Source: Azonexus hydrophilus
GTDB lineage: Bacteria; Pseudomonadota; Gammaproteobacteria; Burkholderiales; Rhodocyclaceae
Assembly: GCF_001956855.1 (NCBI RefSeq)
Contig: NZ_MTHD01000005.1
Span: 309,622 to 373,621, forward strand
Length of the DNA: 64,000 bases
Direction of reading: 5' to 3'
Made by a program: the position numbers and the translations under genes. The notes beneath the pieces are model-generated. The model saw only the letters and a list, made by a program, of their open reading frames with translations, ran no database searches and was not told the origin of the DNA. Positions 9,412 through 17,864 of this stretch are shown piece by piece; position 1 is the first letter of the stretch; every line of letters starts with the position of its first letter.

Positions 9412-9843
9412 ATGATCCGGCGCTTCCTGAAACTTCTCATGCTGTGTCTCGGTTGCCTCGGTAGCGGGGCAGTGATGGCCGAGCTGGTAGTCGTGGTCAA
9501 TGCCCGCAGCGGTGTTGCGGCGATGACCCGCAATGAAGTGATCAACGTTTTCTTTGGTCGGAATCGCCAGTTCTTCAATGGTCTGGAGGCAATGCCGGTG
9601 GATCTTGAGGATAGCCATCCGAAGCGTCTGCAGTTCTACAAGACGCTGGTCGGCAAGGATCTCTCCGAAATCAATGCCTACTGGTCGCGCCAGATTTTTA
9701 CCGGGCGCATGCAGGCGCCACCGCGTCTGGAGTCGACCGAGGAAGTGCTGAAATGGGTAGCCGCCCGCCCGGGCGGTATCGGCTTTGTCGAGCTGTCGCG
9801 CGCCGATGCGCGGGTGCGCGTGGTCTACGAACTCAAGCCCTGA
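9412..9843 (+). CDS. Small periplasmic phosphate-binding-protein-like (PstS-like) protein
   Basis: A 143-residue exported protein with signal peptide (LKLLMLCLGCLGSGAVMA) and a half-size PBP-like fold: VVVVNARSGVAAMTRNEVINVFFGR then FYKTLVGKDLSEINAYWSRQ and ARPGGIGFVEL, as in PstS-type substrate-binding proteins. It is less than half the usual PstS length, so it covers only one lobe or a minimal domain. It follows the porin gene directly, which suggests a joint uptake or sensing role; no ABC permease or ATPase genes are near. Confidence 0.75.
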   Translation: MIRRFLKLLMLCLGCLGSGAVMAELVVVVNARSGVAAMTRNEVINVFFGRNRQFFNGLEAMPVDLEDSHPKRLQFYKTLVGKDLSEINAYWSRQIFTGRMQAPPRLESTEEVLKWVAARPGGIGFVELSRADARVRVVYELKP

Positions 9844-9964
9844 GTTGTCGCTGTTGTCCGGATGCTTGCAGTCCGGGTCATAAAAACACAATATACGGCT
9901 GGCAGGCTGTCGCTTGGCGTTCGCAAAACGATTGCCTGACCCGATAACGACAAGGAGACAAATC

Positions 9965-10405
9965 ATGCCCAGAAGAATGATTCGCAACATTCTCGCCGAT
10001 CGTCCGTTGATCACTGCGAGCAAGGAAATGACCGTACGTGCCGCCTGCCGCCTGATGGCGGAAAAGCGGATCGGTGCCCTGCTGGTGGTCGAAGGTCTGA
10101 AGACTGTCGGCATCTTTACCGAGCGCGATGCCCTGAACAAGGTGCTGGCTGCGACGCTGGACCCGGACAAGACACTGGTGGCACAGGTGATGGTCGCCGA
10201 CCCGCTGTGCATTCGTGACGACAAGCCGCTGTCGCATGCGTTGCACATGATGTCCGAGGGCGGTTTCCGTCACGTGCCGGTGGTCGATGCCGAGGGCCGG
10301 GCGATCGGCATGGTCTCGGCGCGCGATGCGTTGGGCCAGGACATGCTCGAGGTGGAGCAGGATATCAAGCGCATGGAGGCGCTGGAAAGCGTGATCGGTT
10401 ACTGA
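9965..10405 (+). CDS. CBS-domain protein
   Basis: The 146-residue cytoplasmic protein is a tandem CBS pair: first at about residues 8-65 (RIGALLVVEGLKTVGIFTER) and second at about 75-130 (GFRHVPVVDAEGRAIGMVS). Such pairs bind adenine nucleotides and act as energy or ligand sensors. AAGGAGA lies upstream of ATG 9965 at good spacing. The 3' end overlaps truC convergently by 7 bases. No fused effector domain, so its target is unknown. Confidence 0.88.
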   Translation: MPRRMIRNILADRPLITASKEMTVRAACRLMAEKRIGALLVVEGLKTVGIFTERDALNKVLAATLDPDKTLVAQVMVADPLCIRDDKPLSHALHMMSEGGFRHVPVVDAEGRAIGMVSARDALGQDMLEVEQDIKRMEALESVIGY

Positions 10406-11163
10406 GCCCCGGTCCAGCCGAAGCGGTCGAGCAGGGCGGCGAATTCGCCGCCTGGTCGTACGTCGACCGCAATCGGTTGATGGTTTGCCGGATGGCGGAA
10501 GGTCAGGTGCGTGCACGCCAGCAGCAAGCGGTGGCAAGCCAGTTGTTCGGCGAAGAAACGGTTGTGCCGGCCCTTGCCGTAGGTTGCGTCGCCGATGATC
10601 GGATGCGCGATGTGCTTGAGGTGGCGGCGCAGCTGGTGCTTGCGCCCGGTCACCGGTGTCAGTTCGAGCAGCGCGTAGCGGCTGCTCGGGTAGCGCTCGA
10701 CCATCACCGGTAGTTCGACCGTCGCCAACCGGCGGAAGTGCGTCAGCGCCGGTTGTGCTTCCTGACTGCTGCGTTCGCCCTGGAATTCGTAGTCGTCGCG
10801 CTGGCGCGTCAGCGCATGATCGATGCTGCCGCTTGCCGGCGGATGGCCGCGCACGACCGCCAGATAACGCTTGCCGACGCTGCCGTCGGCGAACTGGCGA
10901 CCGAGCACGCTGGCGATTTCGGCGCTCAGACCGAACAGCAGCACGCCGGAAGTACCGCGGTCGAGTCGGTGCGCTGGCCATACTTTCTGCCCGATCTGGT
11001 CGCGCAGGATCTGGATCGCGAAGCGCGTTTCGTGGCGGTCGATTTCCGAGCGATGAACGAGCAGGTTGGCCGGTTTGTCGATGACGACGATGTACTCGTC
11101 GCGGTACAGGATGGGCAGCGGCGCTTCATCGCCGATGCTGCGGTCGACGACGATTTCAGGCAA
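10399..11163 (-). CDS. truC: tRNA pseudouridine(65) synthase-like RluA-family enzyme
   Basis: The 254-residue product has the RluA catalytic motif with its Asp in AHRLDRGTSGVLLFG, preceded by VVIDKPANLLVHRS, and the TruC-like stretch TPVTGRKHQLRRHLKHIAHP. It is expected to isomerise U65 of tRNA. The start is TTG at 11163, behind AGGGAACGG, overlapping the end of the CitE-like gene by 8 bases, so translation is probably coupled. Assignment to TruC rather than another RluA paralogue rests on the HRLDR and RKHQLRRH contexts. Confidence 0.82.
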   Translation of the reverse strand: MPEIVVDRSIGDEAPLPILYRDEYIVVIDKPANLLVHRSEIDRHETRFAIQILRDQIGQKVWPAHRLDRGTSGVLLFGLSAEIASVLGRQFADGSVGKRYLAVVRGHPPASGSIDHALTRQRDDYEFQGERSSQEAQPALTHFRRLATVELPVMVERYPSSRYALLELTPVTGRKHQLRRHLKHIAHPIIGDATYGKGRHNRFFAEQLACHRLLLACTHLTFRHPANHQPIAVDVRPGGEFAALLDRFGWTGAQ

Positions 11164-12139
11164 AAAACCGTTCCCTGGCGGCAGGCGGGAGTTCCATGCC
11201 GGTGACGTGGGCGCGGTCGAGCAGTTCCCAGTAATAGCGGTAGGACGCGCGGTCGTGTAGCTTGCCGGCGTGCTGGGTCGGACCCCAGTCGGTGTCCTGG
11301 GCGGCGATCAGGATTTCCGCCGCAGCCTGGACTTCCGAAAAGTCCGGGCGCATCGCTTCGACGATCGGCAGGATCTGGTTCGGGTGAATGCTCCACATGC
11401 GCAGGTAACCGAATTCGCGGCGGGCGCGCAGCGCGTCGTTGCGGATGTAGTCGATGTCCTTCAGTTCGGTAGTGACGTTGTGCGAGGGCACGACGCCGTT
11501 GGCCAGCGCGGCGGCGCTGATCTCGCACTTGGCCCGGGCGACCAGCGGATGGTCGAACTGGCCGGGGCTCTTCATCGCGCTGCCGGGGATCGCGCCGTGG
11601 TGGCCGGAAACGAAATCCATCAGGCCGAAGTCGAGCGACTCGACGCCGGGCAGGGCGGCGATCTCCCAGACTTCGCGCAAGGCGCCGTGGGTTTCGATCA
11701 GCACATGCACCGGAATCCTGCGGTCGACACCGAAATGACGCTCGATTTCACGCAGCGTCTCGATCTGCGTCTGCACGTCGCCGACGCTGCACGGCTTGGG
11801 CAGCGTGATGAAGGGCAGGCGGTTGCCGGCAATGCCGACCAGGATTTCCATGTCGTGGCGCCAGTGCGCGTGGGTCACGTCATGCACGCGGGCGCCGACC
11901 CGGTTGAACAGGTTGTCGTCGGACATGATCACGGCGGCGGCCATCTCGGCGTGTTCGCGCTCGGCGCCGGCATGGGCGCCATCTTCGCAATCGCAGGTGA
12001 TGTCGAAGATCGGCCCCAGTTCCTTCTGCAACTGCAGGGCCTTCTTCATCAGCTTTTCCGAGCCGGCGTAATGGTCGACCGCGGGCAGGACGGGGAAGGG
12101 CTTTTCGCCCGCGAACAGGACGTGCTTGGGATGGCGCAT
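11156..12139 (-). CDS. HpcH/HpaI aldolase / CitE-like CoA-ester lyase
   Basis: The 327-residue TIM-barrel protein resembles the CitE/malyl-CoA lyase family: DITCDCEDGAHAG near residue 47 supplies metal-ligand acidic residues, with LIETHGALREV and SIHPNQILPI further on. Family members cleave or form (3S)-acyl-CoA esters such as malyl- or citramalyl-CoA. No other citrate lyase subunit is present, so citrate lyase itself is unlikely. The gene follows mdh across a terminator, and overlaps truC. The link to malate metabolism is suggestive only. Confidence 0.8.
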   Translation of the reverse strand: MRHPKHVLFAGEKPFPVLPAVDHYAGSEKLMKKALQLQKELGPIFDITCDCEDGAHAGAEREHAEMAAAVIMSDDNLFNRVGARVHDVTHAHWRHDMEILVGIAGNRLPFITLPKPCSVGDVQTQIETLREIERHFGVDRRIPVHVLIETHGALREVWEIAALPGVESLDFGLMDFVSGHHGAIPGSAMKSPGQFDHPLVARAKCEISAAALANGVVPSHNVTTELKDIDYIRNDALRARREFGYLRMWSIHPNQILPIVEAMRPDFSEVQAAAEILIAAQDTDWGPTQHAGKLHDRASYRYYWELLDRAHVTGMELPPAARERFFA

Positions 12140-12150
12140 GAATGTCGTCG

Positions 12151-12189
12151 TCGAAAATAAAAAAGGCCGCGGTATTTTACCGCGGCCTT
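12151..12189 (-). terminator. Rho-independent terminator of mdh
   Basis: Perfect 12-bp stem (AAGGCCGCGGTA at 12163-12174 with its complement at 12178-12189), 3-base loop, followed on the minus strand by TTTTATTTT. It lies just after the mdh stop and just before the CitE-like gene, so expression of that gene needs read-through or its own promoter. Confidence 0.88.
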
Positions 12190-12209
12190 GCGTGACAGCT
12201 GAAAGCTGA

Positions 12210-13202
12210 TTACAGCATGCTGGCGACGGCAGCGCGCTCGTCTTCCAGTTCCTTCAGGGTGATCGCGATCTTGCCCTTGGAGTATTCGTCGATTTCCAGG
12301 CCCTTGATCAGCGTGAAGGTGCCGTTCTTGCATTCGCAAGGCAGGCCGAAGACCAGGCCTTCCGGAATGCCGTAGCCGTTGTCGGCTGGGGCCGGAATGC
12401 CCATCGTGACCCACTCGGAAGAACCGAGGTGCCAGTCGCGGACGTGGTCGATGGCGGCGTTTGCAGCGGAAGCGGCAGACGACAGGCCACGGGCGTCGAT
12501 GATGGCGGCGCCGCGCTTGCCGACGGTCGGCAGGAACACGTCATTGTTCCAGGCTGCGTCGTTGATCAGGCCCTTGACGTTGTCGCCGTTGGAGGTGACG
12601 AAACGGTAGTCGGCGTACATCGACGGCGAGTGGTTGCCCCAGACGACCAGTTGCTTCAGCGAGGAAACCGGGCGGCCGGACTTCTGGGCCAGTTGGGTCA
12701 GCGCGCGGTTGTGGTCGAGGCGCAGCATGCCGTGGTAGTTGTTCGGGTTGGTGCGGCCAACCTTGATCGCCGCGGAGCGGGCGATGTAGGCGTTGGTGTT
12801 GCACGGATTGCCGACGACCAGAACCTTGACGTCTTCCTTGGCGTTTTCAGCAATGGCCTTGCCCTGGACCGTGAAGATCGCGCCGTTGGCGGTCAGCAGG
12901 TCAGCGCGTTCCATGCCGGGGCCGCGCGGACGGGCGCCAACCAGCAGGCAGACATCGGCGTCCTTGAAAGCGACGTTCGGATCATCGGTAGCGACCATGC
13001 CGGCGAGCAGCGGGAAGGCGCAGTCGTCGAGTTCCATCATCACGCCCTGCACGGCCTTCTGGGCTTGCGGCAGGTCGAGCAACTGCAGAATGACCGGCTG
13101 GTCCTTGCCGAGCATTTCGCCGGAGGCAATGCGGAACAGCAGGCTATAACCGATCTGGCCGGCGGCGCCGGTAACGGCAACGCGCATGGGGGCTTTGGAC
13201 AT
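12210..13202 (-). CDS. mdh: Malate dehydrogenase
   Basis: The 330-residue NAD-dependent enzyme interconverts malate and oxaloacetate. It has the Rossmann motif [14 protein letters not shown], the mobile-loop arginines in [15 protein letters not shown], and the catalytic His in [14 protein letters not shown], of the cytosolic-type (group 2) bacterial MDH common in betaproteobacteria. Full length. Divergent from the GntR gene; a palindromic operator lies between, so the regulator could act on both. Ends in a strong terminator. Confidence 0.97.
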   Translation of the reverse strand: MSKAPMRVAVTGAAGQIGYSLLFRIASGEMLGKDQPVILQLLDLPQAQKAVQGVMMELDDCAFPLLAGMVATDDPNVAFKDADVCLLVGARPRGPGMERADLLTANGAIFTVQGKAIAENAKEDVKVLVVGNPCNTNAYIARSAAIKVGRTNPNNYHGMLRLDHNRALTQLAQKSGRPVSSLKQLVVWGNHSPSMYADYRFVTSNGDNVKGLINDAAWNNDVFLPTVGKRGAAIIDARGLSSAASAANAAIDHVRDWHLGSSEWVTMGIPAPADNGYGIPEGLVFGLPCECKNGTFTLIKGLEIDEYSKGKIAITLKELEDERAAVASML

Positions 13203-13337
13203 GTATCGCTCCTGTATTTAAACAGCTTGGTTGAATTATTCGATGGCACCGTATGCAGACGTTTTTGCTACCTTGCGTCGGTCGGCAACGGAGACGAAGA
13301 TGTTAGAAGTTCGGCGTATCCCTGTCAATTCATCATG

Positions 13338-13353
13338 TGTCTTATATAAGACA
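13338..13353. promoter_or_regulatory. Perfect palindromic operator between mdh and gntR
   Basis: TGTCTTATATAAGACA is a perfect 16-base palindrome, 28 bases upstream of the GntR-family start codon and about 135 bases upstream of mdh. It has the length and AT-rich centre usual for GntR-family operators, so autoregulation is likely. Confidence 0.7.
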
Positions 13354-13380
13354 ACTTTTCGTGGACGCTGATAAAGAAAT

Positions 13381-14154
13381 ATGCTGAAATCTGCAGCCAT
13401 GACCCGTGACGCAAATCGTTCAGCAACGCGCGCAACCGCGCCAACCTTCAGTCCGCTCTATCGCCAGATCAAGGATTTCCTGATCGGCAGCCTAGAGCGC
13501 GGTGAGTGGGGGCCGGGTGATGCGATTCCCAGCGAGGGAGAGTTGGCGCAGCGTTTCAACGTCAGCCAGGGGACGGTGCGCAAGGCCATTGATGAAATGG
13601 CAGCCGAGAATCTGCTGGTTCGCCGGCAAGGCAAGGGCACCTTCGTCTCGACACACAGCGACCCGCGCTCCTTCTACCGTTTCCTCCGCCTGTTGCCGGA
13701 CGACGGTGTCGCCGTGCCTTCGGCCAGCGACCCGTTTTACTGCGAAAATGTTAGTGCCACGCCGGAGGTTGCCGCGGCGCTTGGTCTGCAGCCAGGCGAT
13801 CCGGTAATCCACGTCAAGCGACTGTTGCGCTTTGCCGGTGAAACCGTGGTCTTCGACCAGATCTACCTGGCCGCCGATCTGTTCAGCGGCCTGACGCTGG
13901 AGGCCCTGCGTGGCGGCGAGCGTTCTCTCTATAGTCTGTTCGAAAGTGATTTCGGTGTGCGCATGATCAATGCCGAAGAGCGTCTGCGAGCCATTGCCGC
14001 TGATCCGGAGAGTGCGGACCTGCTGGGGGTTGCGGTTGGCGATCCGCTGTTGCTGGTCGAGCGGACTGCCTATACCTATGGCAACAAGCCGGTCGAGTGG
14101 CGGCGAGGTCTCTATTGCACCAGGAATCACTATTACCGGAACGATCTGGGTTGA
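13381..14154 (+). CDS. GntR family (HutC subfamily) transcriptional regulator
   Basis: The 257-residue protein has an N-terminal winged helix (FLIGSLERGEWGPGDAIPSE, then ELAQRFNVSQGTVRKAIDEM and RRQGKGTFVS, residues about 20-95) and a C-terminal UTRA effector domain (residues about 105-255). ATG 13381 is used; ATG 13399 is possible. It precedes the sdh operon and is divergent from mdh, so control of succinate/TCA genes is the obvious hypothesis. The perfect palindrome just upstream is its probable operator. The effector is unknown, although UTRA domains bind small organic acids or sugars. Confidence 0.88.
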   Translation: MLKSAAMTRDANRSATRATAPTFSPLYRQIKDFLIGSLERGEWGPGDAIPSEGELAQRFNVSQGTVRKAIDEMAAENLLVRRQGKGTFVSTHSDPRSFYRFLRLLPDDGVAVPSASDPFYCENVSATPEVAAALGLQPGDPVIHVKRLLRFAGETVVFDQIYLAADLFSGLTLEALRGGERSLYSLFESDFGVRMINAEERLRAIAADPESADLLGVAVGDPLLLVERTAYTYGNKPVEWRRGLYCTRNHYYRNDLG

Positions 14155-14222
14155 TCGTCAACTGTTTGTCGTACTTGTCTTGAAAGCACGCCATGTGGCG
14201 CTTTGCAGGCGTTTTTTAACTG

Positions 14223-14228
14223 TATAAT
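14223..14228 (+). promoter_or_regulatory. Candidate -10 element of the sdh operon promoter
   Basis: TATAAT at 14223-14228 in the gap before sdhC. The best -35 candidate TTTGCA (14202-14207) is only 15 bases away, so the promoter may depend on an activator. A half-site TGTCTT of the GntR palindrome lies at 14176-14181, without its partner. Confidence 0.4.
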
Positions 14229-14290
14229 TACGGTTCTTTTCAAACCACGTACAAGCGGTTAACCGCACTCTTACGCGAGGGATGACGTTC

Positions 14291-14680
14291 ATGGCAGAAA
14301 TGTCCATAAAGAAGAAACGTCCAAAAAATTTGGACTTGACGACCATCAGGTTGCCATTACCCGGCAAGGTTTCAATTCTGCATCGCGTCAGCGGTGCCGG
14401 CTTGTTCCTCTGTCTTCCTGTAATGCTCTGGCTCTTCAGTGCCAGCCTGGAGTCCCCTGAAAGCTATGCAAGCTTCCAGTCCGTCGCCGGCATGCTGCCG
14501 GTGAAAGTGATCCTCGCCGGCCTGCTCTGGGCTTTCGTGCATCACTTCTGTGCCGGTATCCGCTTCCTGTTGCTGGATATGCACATCGGTATCGAGAAGG
14601 AAGCCGCCGGCAAGTCCGCGGCGGTTGTGTTCGCTGTCAGCATTCCGCTGACCCTGATCCTGTGGGGGGTTCTGCTGTGA
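14291..14680 (+). CDS. sdhC: Succinate dehydrogenase cytochrome b556 subunit
   Basis: The 129-residue membrane anchor binds heme b and quinone with SdhD. The LPGKVSILHRVSGAGLF region carries the SxxHR motif of SdhC; three hydrophobic segments follow, and the heme-ligand candidate His lies in FVHHFCAGIRFLLLD. ATG 14291 is chosen because GAGGGA stands 8 bases before it; ATG 14282 is an alternative. First gene of sdhCDABE; its stop overlaps the sdhD start by 4 bases. Confidence 0.93.
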   Translation: MAEMSIKKKRPKNLDLTTIRLPLPGKVSILHRVSGAGLFLCLPVMLWLFSASLESPESYASFQSVAGMLPVKVILAGLLWAFVHHFCAGIRFLLLDMHIGIEKEAAGKSAAVVFAVSIPLTLILWGVLL

Positions 14681-15024
14681 TCAACCGTATTGTTGTCGGT
14701 GCCCATTACGGCCTCAGGGACTGGATCGCCCAGCGTGCGACCGCCATCATCATGGCTGTTTATTCAGTCCTGATTGCCGTCGTGCTGCTGGTCGTTCGTC
14801 CGTCGACCTTCGAAGCCTGGCAGGGTGTGTTCGCCAATGGTGTCATCAAGTTCTTCACCTTCCTGTTCTTTGTCAGCCTGTTCTACCACGCCTGGATTGG
14901 CATGCGTGACCTGTGGATGGATTACGTCAAGCCGACCGGCCTGCGCCTGACGCTGCACGTTGTCACCGTTTCCCTGCTGGTGGGCTACACCGCATGGGCT
15001 GCTGCGATTCTCTGGAGGCTGTAA
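14677..15024 (+). CDS. sdhD: Succinate dehydrogenase membrane anchor subunit
   Basis: The 115-residue protein has three transmembrane helices and the SdhD motif HAWIGMRDLWMDY, in which the His and Asp-Tyr contribute to heme and quinone sites. It starts with GTG at 14677 in a GTGA overlap with sdhC. A GGAGG near its 3' end serves sdhA. Confidence 0.93.
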   Translation: MINRIVVGAHYGLRDWIAQRATAIIMAVYSVLIAVVLLVVRPSTFEAWQGVFANGVIKFFTFLFFVSLFYHAWIGMRDLWMDYVKPTGLRLTLHVVTVSLLVGYTAWAAAILWRL

Positions 15025-15026
15025 GC

Positions 15027-16811
15027 GTGAGTATTCCTGTTCTCAAGTTTGATGCGGTCATCGTCGGTGCCGGTGGCGCCGGTCTGCGTTCCGCAATCCA
15101 ATTGTCCGAAGCCGGCCTGAAAACCGCCGTGCTCTCCAAGGTTTTTCCGACCCGCTCGCACACCGTTGCGGCGCAGGGCGGTGTTGCTGCGTCCCTCGGT
15201 AATTCCGAGGAAGATCACTGGACGTGGCACATGTACGATACCGTCAAGGGTTCCGACTGGCTCGGCGACCAGGACGCGATCGAATTCATGTGCAAGAAGG
15301 CCAACGAAGTGGTCGTCGAGCTCGAACACTACGGCATGCCTTTCGACCGTACCGATGATGGCAAGATCTATCAGCGTCCGTTCGGCGGTCACATGTCGAA
15401 CTTCGGCGAAAAGCCGGTGCGTCGTTCCTGTGCTGCCGCTGACCGTACCGGTCACGCCATGTTGCACGCGATGTACCAGCGCAACGTCAAGGCCAACACC
15501 CAGTTCTTCGTTGAATGGATGGCGCTGGACCTGATCCGTGACGAAGAAGGCCATGTCCTCGGCGTTACCGCGATGGAAATGGAAACCGGCCAGGTTGTGA
15601 TCTTCCACAGCCGGGCGACGATTTTCGCTACCGGCGGTGCCGGCCGTATCTTCTACTCTTCGACCAATGCCTTCATCAACACCGGTGATGGTCTGGGTAT
15701 GGCGGCGCGTGCAGGCATCCCGCTCGAAGACATGGAATTCTGGCAGTTCCACCCGACTGGCGTCGCCGGTGCAGGCGTGCTGATTACCGAAGGTGTGCGC
15801 GGCGAAGGCGGCATCCTGCGTAATTCCAGCAAGGAACGCTTCATGGAGCGCTATGCGCCGAACGCCAAGGATCTGGCTTCGCGCGACGTGGTTTCGCGCG
15901 CCATGGCGACCGAAATCAAGGAAGGCCGCGGCTGTGGCGTCAACAAGGACTACGTCCTGCTCGACATCACCCACCTCGATCCGGCCACCATCATGAAGCG
16001 CCTGCCGGGCATCCACGAAATCGGTTTGCAGTTCGCCGGTGTCGATTGCCTGAAGGAGCCGCTGCCGGTCGTGCCGACCTGTCACTACCAGATGGGCGGT
16101 ATCCCGACCCATTACTCCGGCCGTGTCGTGATGCCGCAGGGTGGCGACATGAATGCCGTCGTGCCGGGCTTCTACGCCGGTGGCGAATGTGCCTGTGCTT
16201 CGGTGCACGGTGCCAATCGTCTCGGTACCAATTCGCTGCTCGATCTGCTGGTCTTCGGCAAGTCGGCCGGTGATTCCGCCGTTGAGGATCTCAAGGCCGG
16301 TCGCGCTCATCGCGCACTGCCGAAGGATGCGGCAGAGAAATCGCTGGCCCGCATTTCCGCCATCGACAATCGCAAGGGTGGTGCCAACGTGCACGAGACC
16401 CGTCTGGCCATGCAGCGCACGATGCAGGATCACGCTGGCGTGTTCCGTTTCGGCGACATGCTGAAGCAGGGCGTCGAGAAGATTCTCGAAGTCGAAAAGG
16501 CTGCCCGCGAACTCGAGATCAAGGACAAGTCCATGGCCTGGAATACGGCACGGACCGAAGCCCTCGAAATGGAAAACCTGATCGAAGTCGCCAAGGCCAC
16601 GATGATGTCCGCCGAAGCCCGCAAGGAATCGCGTGGCGCCCACGTGCGCGACGATGCGCCGGATACCGCGGAATTCCCGAACGGCCGCAACGACAAGGAA
16701 TGGCTCAAGCACACGCTGTTCTCTCCGGTTGATAATTCGATCAGCTACAAGCCGGTGAACATGCAACCCCTGACCGTCGAGCCTGTTGCGCTCAAGACGC
16801 GCTCGTACTAA
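15027..16811 (+). CDS. sdhA: Succinate dehydrogenase flavoprotein subunit
   Basis: The 594-residue catalytic subunit oxidises succinate to fumarate with covalent FAD. It shows the dinucleotide motif AVIVGAGGAGLRSA, the FAD-linking His in SHTVAAQGG, the active-site HPTG (residue about 235) and the substrate Arg/His region HYQMGGIPTHY. It starts at GTG 15027 behind GGAGG at 15014-15018. Full length. Confidence 0.98.
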   Translation: MSIPVLKFDAVIVGAGGAGLRSAIQLSEAGLKTAVLSKVFPTRSHTVAAQGGVAASLGNSEEDHWTWHMYDTVKGSDWLGDQDAIEFMCKKANEVVVELEHYGMPFDRTDDGKIYQRPFGGHMSNFGEKPVRRSCAAADRTGHAMLHAMYQRNVKANTQFFVEWMALDLIRDEEGHVLGVTAMEMETGQVVIFHSRATIFATGGAGRIFYSSTNAFINTGDGLGMAARAGIPLEDMEFWQFHPTGVAGAGVLITEGVRGEGGILRNSSKERFMERYAPNAKDLASRDVVSRAMATEIKEGRGCGVNKDYVLLDITHLDPATIMKRLPGIHEIGLQFAGVDCLKEPLPVVPTCHYQMGGIPTHYSGRVVMPQGGDMNAVVPGFYAGGECACASVHGANRLGTNSLLDLLVFGKSAGDSAVEDLKAGRAHRALPKDAAEKSLARISAIDNRKGGANVHETRLAMQRTMQDHAGVFRFGDMLKQGVEKILEVEKAARELEIKDKSMAWNTARTEALEMENLIEVAKATMMSAEARKESRGAHVRDDAPDTAEFPNGRNDKEWLKHTLFSPVDNSISYKPVNMQPLTVEPVALKTRSY

Positions 16812-16823
16812 TTGGAGTCCAGA

Positions 16824-17534
16824 ATGAGCAAACGCATTGTTCAATTCAGTATCTATCGCTACGATCCGGACAAGGATGACGCGCCGTACATGCAGGACAT
16901 CTCGGTCGAGCTCGATCCGACTGACCGCAAGCTGCTGGACGCGCTGACCGCGCTGAAGGCCAAGGACGACACCTTGTCTTACCGTCGTTCCTGCCGCGAA
17001 GGCGTGTGCGGTTCCGATGCGATGAACATCAACGGCAAGAACGGTCTGGCCTGCCTGACCAATATCGACGACCTGAAGCAGCCGATCGTGCTGCGTCCGC
17101 TGCCCGGCCTGCCGGTCATCCGCGACCTGATCGTCGACATGACCCAGTTCTTCAAGCAGTACCACTCGATCAAGCCGTACCTGATCAACAATGATCCGGC
17201 GCCTGAACGCGAGCGTCTGCAGTCGCCGGAAGACCGGGAAGAACTGAATGGTCTGTACGAGTGCATCCTGTGCGCCTGCTGTTCGACTTCGTGCCCGTCG
17301 TTCTGGTGGAATCCGGACAAGTTCGTCGGTCCGGCCGGTCTGCTGGCTGCCTACCGTTTCATCGCCGATACGCGCGATCAGGCGACCAACGAGCGTCTCG
17401 ATAACCTCGAGGACCCGTACCGTCTGTTCCGTTGCCATACCATCATGAACTGTGTTGACGTGTGCCCGAAGGGTTTGAACCCGACCAAGGCCATCGGCAA
17501 GATCAAGGACATGATGGTTCGTCGCGCCGTCTGA
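16824..17534 (+). CDS. sdhB: Succinate dehydrogenase iron-sulfur subunit
   Basis: The 236-residue electron-transfer subunit carries three clusters: 2Fe-2S (SCREGVCGSDAM then ACLT), 4Fe-4S (CILCACCSTSCPS) and 3Fe-4S (CHTIMNCVDVCPKGLNP). ATG 16824 has GGAG a few bases upstream, at 12 bases from the sdhA stop. The stop codon overlaps the sdhE start (TGATG). Confidence 0.98.
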   Translation: MSKRIVQFSIYRYDPDKDDAPYMQDISVELDPTDRKLLDALTALKAKDDTLSYRRSCREGVCGSDAMNINGKNGLACLTNIDDLKQPIVLRPLPGLPVIRDLIVDMTQFFKQYHSIKPYLINNDPAPERERLQSPEDREELNGLYECILCACCSTSCPSFWWNPDKFVGPAGLLAAYRFIADTRDQATNERLDNLEDPYRLFRCHTIMNCVDVCPKGLNPTKAIGKIKDMMVRRAV

Positions 17535-17800
17535 TGGAACGCCAGGACTACGAACGCCTGCGCTGGCGTTGCATCCGGCGCGCCCTGCTGGAACTCGACA
17601 TCACGCTGACGCGTTTCCTTGATGATGGATTCGATCAGTTGACCGAGGACGAGCAGGCGGCGTTCGTGGATCTGGTGGCGCTGGAGGACCACGATCTCTG
17701 GTATCTGATCAGCGGCAAGGAAGAGTGCAATGAGGATGAGGCGCGATTCGTGCCTGTTGTTGAAAAATTACGTAAGTGTTCAGTAAGGTTGGCGAATTAA
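17534..17800 (+). CDS. sdhE: SdhE-like FAD assembly factor
   Basis: The 88-residue protein matches SdhE (YgfY/SDHAF2), which promotes covalent flavinylation of SdhA. The core LTEDEQAAFVDLVALEDHDLWYLISGKEE is typical. The usual RGxxE motif reads R-A-L-L-E here, with Ala for Gly, a position reported as important in characterised homologues. Start overlaps the sdhB stop by one base, so the factor is made with its client. Confidence 0.9.
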   Translation: MERQDYERLRWRCIRRALLELDITLTRFLDDGFDQLTEDEQAAFVDLVALEDHDLWYLISGKEECNEDEARFVPVVEKLRKCSVRLAN

Positions 17801-17864
17801 CTTTGTAACGTTGACCGTATTTTGGCAGTGCAGTGATAACCAACACCTGTAAAGGGAAGAAACC

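Noticed and set aside
11156..12139. Citrate lyase beta subunit of a citrate lyase complex
   Set aside because: No citC, citD, citF or citX partner in the region; family match is to lone CitE-like lyases.
14176..14181. Second GntR operator before sdhC
   Set aside because: Only the TGTCTT half is present; the complementary half is missing.
14985..17438. Very long open frame (817 codons) on the minus strand over sdhA and sdhB
   Set aside because: A shadow of GC-rich codon use in the highly conserved sdhAB genes; no family match and no start signal.
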